Shown here piece after piece: positions 29,217 through 38,100 of a stretch of 46,753 nucleotides of DNA (position 1 is the first letter of the stretch; each line of letters starts with the position of its first letter). The position numbers were made by a program, and so were the translations under genes. The notes beneath the pieces were generated by a model. The model made no database searches. It was not told where the DNA came from and was given only the letters and a program-made list of their open reading frames with translations. Source of the stretch: DASSKK01 sp035690495 (lineage in GTDB: Bacteria; Actinomycetota; Actinomycetes; Propionibacteriales; Nocardioidaceae); NCBI GenBank assembly GCA_035690495.1, contig DASSKK010000062.1, positions 1 through 46,753 of the forward strand, in the 5' to 3' direction.

Positions 29217-31208
29217 TCACACCACGCTGAGCGGGAGCAGCTTGCGGCCGGTCGGTCCGACCTGGATGTCGGTGTCCATCTGCGGGCAGACGCCGCAGTC
29301 GTAGCAGCCGGTCCACCGGCAGTCCTCCACCTCCGGAGCGGCGTCCGGGTCGGAGCCGGCCAGCAGCGCGTCCTGCCAGTCGCCCCACAGCCAGTCCTTG
29401 TCCAGCCCCGAGTCGAGGTGGTCCCAGGGCAGCACCTCGTCGAGGTCGCGCTCGCGCAGCGTGTACCAGTCCAGGTCGACGCCGGTCCCGGCCAGAGCCG
29501 ACTCGCAGGCTCCAGACCAGCGCTCGAAGGAGAAGTGCTCGCTCCAGCCGTCGAAGCGGCCGCCGTCGCGCCACGCCGCCTCGATGACCCCGCCGACCCG
29601 CCGGTCGCCACGGGACAGCAGGCCTTCGATGATGCCCGGCCGGCCGTCGTGGTAGCGGAAGCCGATCGCCCGCCCGAAGCGCTTGTCGGCGCGCACGTCG
29701 GCACGCAGCTTGGCCAGCCGCGCGTCGGTGGTCTCCCAGTCGAGCTGGGCCGCCCACTGGAACGGCGTGTGCGGCTTGGGCACGAACCCGCCGATCGAGA
29801 CCGTGCAGCGGATGTCGTTGCGGCCGGAGACCTCGCGGCCCTTGGCGATCACCTTCTTGGCGAGCTCGGCGATCCCCAGGATGTCCTCGTCGGTCTCGGT
29901 GGGCAGGCCGCACATGAAGTACAGCTTGACCTGCCGCCAGCCGTGGGAGTACGCGGTCGCGACCGTGCGGATCAGGTCCTGCTCGGAGACCATCTTGTTG
30001 ATCACCTTGCGGATCCGCTCCGAGCCGCCCTCCGGGGCGAACGTGAGGCCGCTGCGCCGGCCGTTGCGGGACAGCTCGTCGGCCAGCGTGACGTTGAACG
30101 CGTCGACCCGGGTCGACGGCAGCGACAGCGACACGTTCTGCCCGTCGTACCTGTCGGCGAGGCCCTTGGCGACCTCGCCGATCTCGGAGTGGTCGGCGCT
30201 GGACAGCGACAGCAGGCCGACCTCCTCGAAGCCGGAGGCCCTCATGCCGTTCTCGACCATGTCGCCGATCGTGTCGATCGACCGCTCCCGGACCGGGCGC
30301 GTGATCATTCCGGCCTGGCAGAACCGGCAGCCGCGGGTGCAGCCGCGGAAGATCTCCACCGAGTAGCGTTCGTGGACCGTCTCGGCCAACGGCACGAGCG
30401 GCTTGCTCGGGTACGCCCAGTCGTCGAGATCCATGAGCGTGTGCTTGTAGACCCGCCACGGCACGCCGGGGATGTTCGGCGCGACCCGCTTGATCCGCCC
30501 GTCGGGGAGGTACTCGACGTCGTAGAACTTCGGCACGTAGACGCCGCCCCCCACCGCGAGCCGGAACAGCAGCTCGTCACGCGGTGCGCGGCTGCCGTCG
30601 GCCGAGCCCGGGCAGCCGTCTCGCTTCCACCCGCGGATCACCGTGGACACGTCCAGCACCGCCTGCTCGCCGTCGCCGAGCACCACCGCGTCGAGGAAGT
30701 CGGCAACCGGCTCGGGGTTGAACGCAGAGTGCCCGCCGGCAACCACGAGCGGATCCTCCGGTCCGCGTTCGGCCGCGTGCAACGGGATGCCGGCCAGGTC
30801 CAGGGCGGTGAGCATGTTGGTGTAGCCGAGCTCGGTGGCGAAGGAGACACCGAGCACGTCGAAGTCCCGTACCGGCCGGTGGCTGTCGACGGTGAACTGC
30901 GGGATCGGCCCGTGCTCGTCGCCGGCGCGCATCCGCGCCTCCAGATCCGGCCACACCGAGTAGCTCCGCTCGGCCAGGATCCAGTCGCGCTCGTTGAGCA
31001 CCTCGTAGAGGATCTGCACACCCTGGTTGGGCAGGCCGACCTCGTAGGCGTCGGGATACATCAGCGTCCAGCGCACGTCGGTGGACTCCCACGGCTTGGT
31101 GGTCGCGTTCAGCTCTCCGCCGACGTACTGGATCGGCTTGTGCACCGAGGCCAGGATCGGCTCGAGCCGGCCGAAGACGGACTCGGGTGCGGTGCTCGGC
31201 TGGGGCAC
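29217..31208 (-). CDS. TIGR03960-family B12-binding-like radical SAM protein
   Basis: A 663-residue protein. The N-terminal part resembles the cobalamin-binding-like region of B12 radical SAM enzymes (LGVSFATELGYTNMLTALDLAGIP). The radical SAM core has the CTRGCRFCQ cluster (CxxxCxxC) near residue 290. A C-terminal CRWTGCYDCGVCP cysteine cluster may hold a second iron-sulfur centre. GTG 31208 has GGAGG upstream. In other actinobacteria it precedes the DUF2344 gene directly; here 2 kb of inserted genes separate them. The reaction is unknown. Confidence 0.92.
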   Translation of the reverse strand: MPQPSTAPESVFGRLEPILASVHKPIQYVGGELNATTKPWESTDVRWTLMYPDAYEVGLPNQGVQILYEVLNERDWILAERSYSVWPDLEARMRAGDEHGPIPQFTVDSHRPVRDFDVLGVSFATELGYTNMLTALDLAGIPLHAAERGPEDPLVVAGGHSAFNPEPVADFLDAVVLGDGEQAVLDVSTVIRGWKRDGCPGSADGSRAPRDELLFRLAVGGGVYVPKFYDVEYLPDGRIKRVAPNIPGVPWRVYKHTLMDLDDWAYPSKPLVPLAETVHERYSVEIFRGCTRGCRFCQAGMITRPVRERSIDTIGDMVENGMRASGFEEVGLLSLSSADHSEIGEVAKGLADRYDGQNVSLSLPSTRVDAFNVTLADELSRNGRRSGLTFAPEGGSERIRKVINKMVSEQDLIRTVATAYSHGWRQVKLYFMCGLPTETDEDILGIAELAKKVIAKGREVSGRNDIRCTVSIGGFVPKPHTPFQWAAQLDWETTDARLAKLRADVRADKRFGRAIGFRYHDGRPGIIEGLLSRGDRRVGGVIEAAWRDGGRFDGWSEHFSFERWSGACESALAGTGVDLDWYTLRERDLDEVLPWDHLDSGLDKDWLWGDWQDALLAGSDPDAAPEVEDCRWTGCYDCGVCPQMDTDIQVGPTGRKLLPLSVV

Positions 31209-31327
31209 GCTGGAACCTCCGAGGAGACGGTGGGATCGACCTAGCGTACGTCGTGCCGGGGGCAACCCCGCAATCCTCGGCGTAGCATCGCATGTGCTGG
31301 ACCAGGCCACTACGGGGTTGGTTGTCC

Positions 31328-31771
31328 ATGGCGGAACGGACTCGACGAACGGCATGGGGCGTCATCGCTCTGGTGGTCTGCGCCTGCACGGTGGCCTGTG
31401 GACCGCCTCTCGGCGGCCCAGGCGGGGCCGCCGACTCCACCGCCTTTCTGTCCAAGGTCCGGGGTCTTGTCCCGGACAGGGTCAGTCTGTACGTGGAGCG
31501 GGTGCCCCGGAGCTATCGGCAGCTGCACGCGCTGACGCTGCGGATCGCGAAGGACCGGCACTCGCTCGTCAAGCAGGGCGTGCACCTGCAGTCCTGGGGG
31601 CCCCAACCCAGCAGCGGGAGCCTGGTGATCGTGCTGACCAGGCCTCCGCACTCCACCACGCCCAGCAGGCAGTACTACTTCTACGCGGCCCGCATCCTGC
31701 AGGACCGCTACGGCGATGCGGTGACGGTGAATCCGATCGTCCAGACTCCCTTGCACGCCGACTCTGGCTGA
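31328..31771 (+). CDS. Putative secreted lipoprotein, function unknown
   Basis: A 147-residue protein with a basic start MAERTRRTAW, a hydrophobic segment GVIALVVCACTVAC and Cys24 as a possible lipidation site (TVAC is a weak lipobox). The rest is soluble, with PRSYRQLHALTLRIAKDRHSLV in the first half and ARILQDRYGDAVTV near the end. No family is recognised. An ATG at 31292 would add 12 residues and lies three bases after TAGCAT; ATG 31328 gives a normal signal peptide. It is read opposite to its neighbours. Confidence 0.6.
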   Translation: MAERTRRTAWGVIALVVCACTVACGPPLGGPGGAADSTAFLSKVRGLVPDRVSLYVERVPRSYRQLHALTLRIAKDRHSLVKQGVHLQSWGPQPSSGSLVIVLTRPPHSTTPSRQYYFYAARILQDRYGDAVTVNPIVQTPLHADSG

Positions 31772-31813
31772 GCGACGGCGTTCGACGGACGGGATGTTCC
31801 CAACGGACCGCCG

Positions 31814-31981
31814 TCAGTCCTCGAGGTGGGAGAGCTCCTCCAGCGCCGACTCCGCCCGGGCCAGCTCCGCGCGCGCCAAGGCGATCAGGTCGTTGAGCCC
31901 CTGCACCCCGAACCGGTTGCTGATGTGGTGGACCAAGTCGACGATCACCGGGTCGATGTTCTCTGTGTGTTCCGAGACCAT
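31814..31981 (-). CDS. Small protein of 55 residues downstream region of rodA
   Basis: The frame encodes MVSEHTENIDPVIVDLVHHI and ends ALEELSHLED: a helical, acidic protein with LARAELARAESALEEL suggesting a short coiled coil. No family is recognised. It is short, but has a start codon, codon use similar to neighbours and a stop. It lies between the lipoprotein gene and the rodA 3' end on the rodA strand. No clear ribosome binding site is seen. Confidence 0.55.
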   Translation of the reverse strand: MVSEHTENIDPVIVDLVHHISNRFGVQGLNDLIALARAELARAESALEELSHLED

Positions 31982-32066
31982 GCGCCCATCCAACCAGGAC
32001 CGCGCAGATGATGCAGTTGGGTGGTTTGTTGTGCGGCGAGATCTCCGCTCAAACGCAGCACGTGGG

Positions 32067-32088
32067 ATCTCGACAGGCTCGGCGGGGG
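32067..32088. repeat. Dispersed CTCGACAGGCTCGGC repeat after rodA
   Basis: A 22-base copy (core CTCGACAGGCTCGGC) directly after the rodA stop codon at 32089-32091. It matches the copies at 9604-9627 and 41169-41192. Confidence 0.7.
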
Positions 32089-33297
32089 TCAGCGGGACCG
32101 GGCCAGGCGCGCACGGGAGACGCCGATCCGGCCGCCGCTGCGCAGGTGGATGTTCTCCAGCAGCCCGATCGCCATCAGGCTGGCGAACATCGACGAGCCG
32201 CCGTAGGAGACCAGCGGCAGCGGCACCCCGGTGACCGGCATGATGCCCAGGCACATGCCGATGTTCTGGAACGCCTGGAAGCCGAACCAGCAGGCGATGC
32301 CGGCCGCGGCGAGCCGACCGAACAGGTCCTCGGCGTGGACGGCGATCCGCAGCGCCCGCCACAGCAGCAGCGCGATCAGCGCGATCAGCACCGCCGAGCC
32401 GACCAGGCCGAGCTCCTCGCCGGCGACGGTGAAGATGAAGTCGGTGTGCTGCTCGGGCACGAAACCCGAGCGCGTCTGAGACCCGTGGAAGAGCCCCTGC
32501 CCGAACAGGCCGCCGTTGCCGATCGCGATCCGCGCCTGGGTGGTGTTGTAGCCGGCGCCGCGCGGGTCGAGGTGCGGGTTCATGAACGCCAGGAACCGGT
32601 CCAGCTGGTAGGCCTTCAGCACGCCGAACGAGATCGCGACCCACCCGGCGGCCGCGGCACCGGCGGCCAGCCCGAGTAGCCAGATCCGCCTCGCCCCGGA
32701 GACCGCGATCACTCCGAAGACGGTCGCGGCCAGCACGAGCATCGTGCCGAGGTCGGGCTCAAGCAGGATGAGCACGGCGGGCACGCCGGCGATCACCAGC
32801 ATCCCGAGGACGTCGAGGTGGCCGACCTCGCGCGAGCGCAGCGACCCCTCGGTCCGCTCGGCGATCAGCAGCGCCATCCCGATCACGACCGCGAGCTTGG
32901 CGAACTCCGCGGGCTGCACCGAGAGGCCGTCGAACATGATCCAGCTCCGGGACCCGTTCACGGTGGTGCCCATCAGCAGCACGAGCAGCAGGCCGACCAC
33001 CGACCCGACGTACACCAGGGGCGCGAGGATCCGCACCCAACGGTGGTCGGTGGCGGCGACCACGACGGCGAGCACCACCCCGATCGCGATGTTGACCAGC
33101 TGCTTCTTCAGGTATGAGCTGGGGTCCGGGCCGGTCAGCGCCTCCCGGCCGGCGGTCGCCGACCAGACGAGTACGGCGCCCATCGCGAGCAGCGCCGCGG
33201 TCGCCGCGATCAGGACCCAGTCCAGCCGGGCCGCCCGCACGCGGGTGGTCGTCTCGGCACGGTAGACCCGGGGCCGGGCCTGGGTGAGGACGGTCAT
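32089..33297 (-). CDS. rodA: Peptidoglycan glycosyltransferase RodA
   Basis: A 402-residue SEDS-family membrane enzyme with about ten transmembrane helices that polymerises lipid II during lateral wall growth. The family sequence PAEFAKLAVVIG, LEPDLGTMLVL, YNTTQARIAIGNGGLFGQG and the late VPLPLVSYGGSS are present. It is translated with mrdA (ATGA overlap at 33294-33297) and forms the elongation complex with PBP2. The gene is followed by a dispersed repeat. Confidence 0.96.
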   Translation of the reverse strand: MTVLTQARPRVYRAETTTRVRAARLDWVLIAATAALLAMGAVLVWSATAGREALTGPDPSSYLKKQLVNIAIGVVLAVVVAATDHRWVRILAPLVYVGSVVGLLLVLLMGTTVNGSRSWIMFDGLSVQPAEFAKLAVVIGMALLIAERTEGSLRSREVGHLDVLGMLVIAGVPAVLILLEPDLGTMLVLAATVFGVIAVSGARRIWLLGLAAGAAAAGWVAISFGVLKAYQLDRFLAFMNPHLDPRGAGYNTTQARIAIGNGGLFGQGLFHGSQTRSGFVPEQHTDFIFTVAGEELGLVGSAVLIALIALLLWRALRIAVHAEDLFGRLAAAGIACWFGFQAFQNIGMCLGIMPVTGVPLPLVSYGGSSMFASLMAIGLLENIHLRSGGRIGVSRARLARSR

Positions 33298-35450
33298 CGC
33301 GGCTCCCTCGGGGGAAGGATCTCGCCGTCGCCGGCGAACACCGGCAGCCGGGCCGGAGGCGTGGCGTGCGGGAGCGCGGCATCGGCCTTGTCGACCTTCA
33401 TGCCGTGCACGCCGTACAGCGCCTCCCAGATCTTGCGCACCGCCGGGCCGGACGTGCCGGAGCCGGTGCCCGCCTGGGTGACCATCATCAGCACGACGTA
33501 CTGCTTGTTGTAGGAGGCCACCCACGACGTGCTCTGCTTGCCGTAGACCTCGGCGGACCCGGTCTTGGAGCGGATGCGGACCTTGTCGAGCGGGAAGTTC
33601 AGGAATTTCCACGCCGTGGTGCCGACCTTGGCCGTGCCCAGCAGGGCGGTGTCGATGTAGTGCAGCGCCTTCTTGGTGACGTGCACGTGACCGGCCACCT
33701 TCGGCTTGATCCGCCTGATGACCTTGCCGCTCGGGCTGACGATCGCCTTGGCGACGCGCGGTGCGTAGAGCGTGCCGCCGTTGGCCAGCGCGGCGTAGGC
33801 GCGGGCGGACTGCAGCGGCGTGACCAGCGTGTCGCCCTGGCCGATGGAGAAGTTCACCGCGTCGCCGGCCCGGTAGGCGTAGCCGTCGGCGCAGAACTCG
33901 CGGGCGAACACGTGGATGAAGTCCGACGCCGACTTGCCGCCCTTCTTGCCGAGCTTGCAGTAGTAGTCCTTGTTGGCCTTCCAGTAGGCGCGCTTCCAGT
34001 GCCGGTCGGCGATCCGGCCGCCGGCCTCGCCGGGAAGGTCGATGCCGGTGGGCTTCCCGAAGCCGAAGTCCTTGGCCTGGTGGACCAGCGGGTCCTTGGC
34101 GTGCACGTTGGCCGGGTTGCTGCCGTACTTCTGCCAGTAGTGGTAGCCGACCCGGTAGAAGAACGTGTCGCAGGAGACCTCCAGCGCCCGGGCGAAGTCG
34201 ATCATCCCGTAGGACTCCGACTCGTAGTTCTTGAACAGCCGGTTGCCGACGTAGAACCCCGACGAGCAGTCGAGCCGCGTGTTCGGCCCCATGTCGTCGC
34301 CGAACGCGCCAGCGGTCATGAACGGCTTCCACGTCGAGCCCGGGGCGAACTGGCCCTGGGTGGCGCGCGAGAGCAGCGGGTAGTGCGCCTTCTTCGAGTA
34401 GAGCCGGTGCAGCTGCTTGGCGGAGATGCCGCCCACCCACACGCTCGGGTCGTAGGTGGGGGCGCTGGCCATCGCGACCACGCGGCCGTTCTTCGCGTCG
34501 AGCACGACGATCGCGCCGGAGTCGGCACGGTAGTTGCGATGCGTCACCGGGTCGTAGGTCTTGCGGGCCTTCGCGATCGTCGCGTGCAGCTGGTGCTCGA
34601 CGACCGACTGGACCTTCGCGTCGATCGAGGTGACCAACGTGTCGCCGACCCTGCCCTTGACCTCGCCGGACTCGCCGAGCACCCGGCCCATCGAGTCGAC
34701 CGTCACGCGCTTGTAGCCGGGCTGGCCGCGCAGGTAGGTGTCGTACTGCTTCTCCAGCCCGGCTCGGCCGACCAGCGACGCGCCGTGCAGCGAGGTGTCG
34801 TGGCGCTTCTTGGCGGCCTTCAGCTCGTCGGCGGTGATCGGGCTCAGGTAGCCGAGCAGGTGGGCCGCGTTCACGCCGTACGGCGATGGGTAGGCGCGCA
34901 CGTCGCGGGAGGCCACCAGCACCGCGGGGAAGTCCTCGCTGCGCTCCATCAAGGTGACCGCGACCCGCTGGTCGACGTCCTCGGCGACCGGCACCGGCTG
35001 GTACGGCGAACCGTTCCAGCAGGTGCCCTGCTTCGAGCCGGGCTCCCCGCACAGCAGGGTGCGCGCATGGACGGTCTTGTAGGGGACGTGGAGCACCTCC
35101 GCCAGCCTGTGCAGCAGCGTGTCCTGGTCCGCGGAGCTCATCTTGTGCAGCAAGGTGCGGTCGACGGTGACCACCCACGAGGTGCGGTTGGCCACCAGCG
35201 GACGGCCCAGGTCGTCGACGATCAGCCCGCGGGCGGGTTGCACGACCAGCTCGCGGATCGACTGCTGGGCTGCCTGGGCCTGGTAGGCGTCGCCGGTGAA
35301 CACCTGGATGTACCACAGCCGCGCGAGCAGCGTGACGAACAGCGATAGCATCAGCGCCTGGACGACGACCAGCCGCAGCCGTCCCCGCCACCCGCTGGTC
35401 GAGGGCCTTGGGTTGAGGAGCCCGAGTCTGCGAGGGCGTCTCGAGGGCAT
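33294..35450 (-). CDS. mrdA: Penicillin-binding protein 2 (transpeptidase, elongasome)
   Basis: A 718-residue class B PBP: a membrane anchor at about residues 26-48, a pedestal domain (from AQQSIRELVVQPARGLIVDD), then a transpeptidase domain. The catalytic Ser372 is in GSTWKP (SxxK), SCD (about residue 430) is the SxN variant, and KTGSAEV near residue 640 is the KTG motif. ATG 35450 shares its A with the mreD stop (TGATG), and the stop overlaps rodA. Together with rodA it forms the elongation synthase. Confidence 0.96.
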   Translation of the reverse strand: MPSRRPRRLGLLNPRPSTSGWRGRLRLVVVQALMLSLFVTLLARLWYIQVFTGDAYQAQAAQQSIRELVVQPARGLIVDDLGRPLVANRTSWVVTVDRTLLHKMSSADQDTLLHRLAEVLHVPYKTVHARTLLCGEPGSKQGTCWNGSPYQPVPVAEDVDQRVAVTLMERSEDFPAVLVASRDVRAYPSPYGVNAAHLLGYLSPITADELKAAKKRHDTSLHGASLVGRAGLEKQYDTYLRGQPGYKRVTVDSMGRVLGESGEVKGRVGDTLVTSIDAKVQSVVEHQLHATIAKARKTYDPVTHRNYRADSGAIVVLDAKNGRVVAMASAPTYDPSVWVGGISAKQLHRLYSKKAHYPLLSRATQGQFAPGSTWKPFMTAGAFGDDMGPNTRLDCSSGFYVGNRLFKNYESESYGMIDFARALEVSCDTFFYRVGYHYWQKYGSNPANVHAKDPLVHQAKDFGFGKPTGIDLPGEAGGRIADRHWKRAYWKANKDYYCKLGKKGGKSASDFIHVFAREFCADGYAYRAGDAVNFSIGQGDTLVTPLQSARAYAALANGGTLYAPRVAKAIVSPSGKVIRRIKPKVAGHVHVTKKALHYIDTALLGTAKVGTTAWKFLNFPLDKVRIRSKTGSAEVYGKQSTSWVASYNKQYVVLMMVTQAGTGSGTSGPAVRKIWEALYGVHGMKVDKADAALPHATPPARLPVFAGDGEILPPREPR

Positions 35451-35962
35451 CAGTAGGCCACCCGGCGCGGTTGCAGCCGGCTCAGCAGCCGCATCACCAC
35501 CGGCAGCACGAACGGGGTGAGCAGTACGTCGTACCCGACGCCGATCGGGATCACCCGCAGCGCCTGCGCGGCCGGGACGTCGGGGTCGTGCAGCAGCATG
35601 CCGGACAGCACGAAGATCGAGGTGCCGACGAACGAAGAAGCAGCGACGGCCACCAGTGCCGCGCCCGCCGAGGTACCGGCGTCGTGGCGCACCCGGCCGA
35701 CCAGGTAGCCCACCACGACCAGTGCCAGCGCCCACCGGCCCGCGACGTGGTCGGCGGGCGGCGCGAGGTCGACGGCGAGCCCGCTCAGGAAGCCGAGCAC
35801 GGCGGCGAACTCGGGGCCGCGCACCAGTGCCGCGGCCACCACCACGAGCAGCGCCAGGTTCGGGGTCACGCCGTCGATGGCCAGCCAGGGGAACACGCTG
35901 ACCTGCAGCACGATCGCCGCGACGACGAGGGCGGTCAGCGCGGCCGCGCGTACGCCGCTCAT
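35450..35962 (-). CDS. mreD: Rod shape-determining protein MreD
   Basis: A 170-residue membrane protein with about five hydrophobic segments, starting VRAAALTALVVAAIVLQVSV. The FLSGLAVDLAPPADHVAGRWAL segment is typical of MreD. ATG 35962 overlaps the mreC stop (ATGA) and the stop shares a base with mrdA, so all are coupled. MreD links MreC to the synthase complex. Confidence 0.95.
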   Translation of the reverse strand: MSGVRAAALTALVVAAIVLQVSVFPWLAIDGVTPNLALLVVVAAALVRGPEFAAVLGFLSGLAVDLAPPADHVAGRWALALVVVGYLVGRVRHDAGTSAGAALVAVAASSFVGTSIFVLSGMLLHDPDVPAAQALRVIPIGVGYDVLLTPFVLPVVMRLLSRLQPRRVAY

Positions 35963-36873
35963 CGTCCGGCCCCGTCGTGGGAGCCGGTGAGCGTGCCGGC
36001 CCTGATCAGCGGCCGGTCGCCGCGGGTGTGCTTGTCGACGACCACCCCGACCAGGTCGAGCGAGCTGAAGTCCACGAACGGCTCGATCACTGCACGCTCC
36101 GAGAGCTGCCGGGGGCTGCTGTAGACGGCGGTGACGCGGCCGATCGGGACTCCGGGGACGTACGGGGCGTCGTCCTTGCTGCCCCAGGTGGCGACCACCT
36201 CGCCCTTGGCCGGGGTCGCCGAGCCGTCCACCAGGTTGAGGTCGAGGCGCGCGTGCCCGCCGAGGTCGCCGCGGCCGCGCAGGTAGCCGACCTCCATGTC
36301 GGCCCCCAGGCGCCCGCCGACCACGGACTCCTGGTCGACGATCAGCAGCACCGTCGCCGTGCTCGCCTCGGCACGCAGCACCCGTCCGACCAGGCCGTCG
36401 TTGTTGAGCACGGTCATGTCCGGGTACACCCCGGAGCTGGTGCCCGCGTCGATGGTCACCGTCCGTGAGAACGACTGCGCAGGGCCGAACGCGATGACCC
36501 GGGCCGGCACCAGGGCGTATCCCGTCTGCCGCGAGCTGGCCAGCAGACCGTCCAGCTCCGCAGCGCGGTTCCGAGCCATCGCGGAGGTCGCGAGCCGGCC
36601 CTTGAGGCGGCTGTTCTCGGCGGTCAACCGTGCCACGTCGGCGCGCAGCCGGTCCGTCGTGCTGAAGAACGAGCCGACCGAGCGGAACGGGCGTACGGCG
36701 GCCGAGGTCACCGTCTCGACCGGTCCGAGCACGGTCCCGACCACGCTGCGGGCAGGGTCGACAGGGGACGACGTACCGCCGCGGGCGTCGAGGGTGATCA
36801 GCGTGCAGGCGGCGAGGAGCAGCAGCACGAGCAGCGTGCGCGACGGCCGTTCGTGGGGAGACGGCGGAGTCAT
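35959..36873 (-). CDS. mreC: Rod shape-determining protein MreC
   Basis: A 304-residue protein with one N-terminal membrane helix (RTLLVLLLLAACTLITLDA), a coiled coil (about residues 74-110, LRADVARLTAENSRLKGRL) and a periplasm-facing beta domain with PARVIAFGP, MTVLNNDGLVGRV and YLRGRGDL. It is a scaffold of the elongation machine. ATG 36873 lies ten bases after mreB. Confidence 0.96.
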   Translation of the reverse strand: MTPPSPHERPSRTLLVLLLLAACTLITLDARGGTSSPVDPARSVVGTVLGPVETVTSAAVRPFRSVGSFFSTTDRLRADVARLTAENSRLKGRLATSAMARNRAAELDGLLASSRQTGYALVPARVIAFGPAQSFSRTVTIDAGTSSGVYPDMTVLNNDGLVGRVLRAEASTATVLLIVDQESVVGGRLGADMEVGYLRGRGDLGGHARLDLNLVDGSATPAKGEVVATWGSKDDAPYVPGVPIGRVTAVYSSPRQLSERAVIEPFVDFSSLDLVGVVVDKHTRGDRPLIRAGTLTGSHDGAGR

Positions 36874-36883
36874 CGCCGCGCCC

Positions 36884-37909
36884 TCATCGGCGGGGCTCCG
36901 AGACCAGCACCTGCTGGAGCGCCTCGAACTCCTCCACGCACTTGCCGGCGCCCATCGCCACCGAGTGCAGCGGGTCCTCGGCGATGTGCACCGGCATCCC
37001 GGTCTCGTGCCGCAGGCGCTCGTCGAGCCCGCGCAGCAGCGCGCCCCCGCCGGTGAGCACCAGCCCACGGTCCATGATGTCGCCGGCCAGCTCGGGAGGT
37101 GTCTTGTCCAAGGTGGTGCGCACCGCGTCGACGACCGAGTGCAGCGGCTCCTCGAGGGCCATCCGCACCTCCGCGGAGGAGATCTCGACGGTCTTCGGCA
37201 GCCCGGAGACCATGTCACGCCCGCGCACCTCGGCCTCCGGCTCCAGGGGCAGCGGGAACGCCGAGCCGAGAGTCATCTTGATCTCCTCGGCGGTGCGCTC
37301 CCCCAGCATGAGGGAGTACTCCTTCTTCATCCACGCGATGATCGCCTGGTCGAGGTCGTCGCCGGCGGTGCGGATCGACAGGCTGGTGACGATGCCCCCC
37401 AACGAGATCACCGCCACCTCTGTCGTGCCCCCACCGACGTCGACGACCATGTTGCCGGTGGCCTCGTGGACCGGCAGCCCCGCCCCGATCGCGGCGGCCA
37501 TCGGCTCCTCGACGATGTAGACGCGCCGCGCCCCCGCCTGGTAGCCGGCCTCCTTGACCGCACGCTGCTCGACGGCGGTGATCCCGCTCGGCACGCAGAT
37601 CACCAGCCGCGGCTTGGCGAAGTACCGGCGCCGGTGCACCTGCTGGATGAAGAACCGGAGCATCTGCTCGGTCGACTCGAAGTCGGCGATCACGCCGTCC
37701 TTGAGCGGGCGGATCGCGGTGATGTTGTCGGGGGTGCGCCCGATCATCCGCTTGGCCTCGTGGCCGACCGCGAGGATCTCGCCGCTCGTGGCGTTCAGCG
37801 CGACCACGGACGGCTCGTCGAGCAGCACGCCCCGGCCCCGGACGTAGACCAGGGTGTTGGCGGTGCCGAGATCGACGGCCATGTCGCGGCCGATGATGCT
37901 GTTCGCCAT
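36884..37909 (-). CDS. mreB: Rod shape-determining protein MreB (actin homologue)
   Basis: A 341-residue actin-fold ATPase. The phosphate-1 motif DLGTANTLVYV is near the N-terminus, VVDVGGGTTEVAVISLGG is the phosphate-2 region and LVLTGGGALLRGLDERL the adenosine region. It organises lateral wall synthesis, as expected of a rod-shaped organism. ATG 37909 has TAGGCT six bases upstream, predicting a leaderless message for the operon mreB-mreC-mreD-mrdA-rodA. Confidence 0.97.
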   Translation of the reverse strand: MANSIIGRDMAVDLGTANTLVYVRGRGVLLDEPSVVALNATSGEILAVGHEAKRMIGRTPDNITAIRPLKDGVIADFESTEQMLRFFIQQVHRRRYFAKPRLVICVPSGITAVEQRAVKEAGYQAGARRVYIVEEPMAAAIGAGLPVHEATGNMVVDVGGGTTEVAVISLGGIVTSLSIRTAGDDLDQAIIAWMKKEYSLMLGERTAEEIKMTLGSAFPLPLEPEAEVRGRDMVSGLPKTVEISSAEVRMALEEPLHSVVDAVRTTLDKTPPELAGDIMDRGLVLTGGGALLRGLDERLRHETGMPVHIAEDPLHSVAMGAGKCVEEFEALQQVLVSEPRR

Positions 37910-37915
37910 GGCGCA

Positions 37916-37921
37916 AGCCTA
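37916..37921 (-). promoter_or_regulatory. -10-like TAGGCT, leaderless mre operon
   Basis: On the minus strand TAGGCT ends six bases before ATG 37909. No ribosome binding site precedes the start. Confidence 0.6.
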
Positions 37922-37983
37922 AGAGCGCTCGCACCTCCAGCCCCGTAGGACACGCGAGCCACACCCGTCACAGGCGGCCGCGC

Positions 37984-38055
37984 GCCGTTTACCATGGTGC
38001 CCTGGTAAACGGCTGCCGGCCCTGGTGATTTCACCATGGGGAGGGGCCGTTTGCC
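37984..38055. repeat. Palindrome cluster upstream of mreB
   Basis: Three related elements lie in 72 bases. A perfect 11-bp inverted repeat GCCGTTTACCA/TGGTAAACGGC (37984-37994 and 38003-38013, spacer 8) is followed by a perfect TGGTGA-TT-TCACCA dyad (38023-38036) and a further half-site GCCGTTTGCC (38046-38055). The cluster lies between the flavin-binding gene end and the mreB promoter. It could terminate the upstream gene, serve as an operator for the mre operon, or be a mobile REP-like element. Confidence 0.8.
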
Positions 38056-38100
38056 TTGGGGAGTACGGCGCCTACCGCGAGCACGCGACCCGCGCCGCCG

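Noticed and set aside
29418..31244. Plus-strand 608-codon frame opposite the radical SAM gene
   Set aside because: Antisense shadow; the CxxxCxxC motif supports the minus-strand gene.
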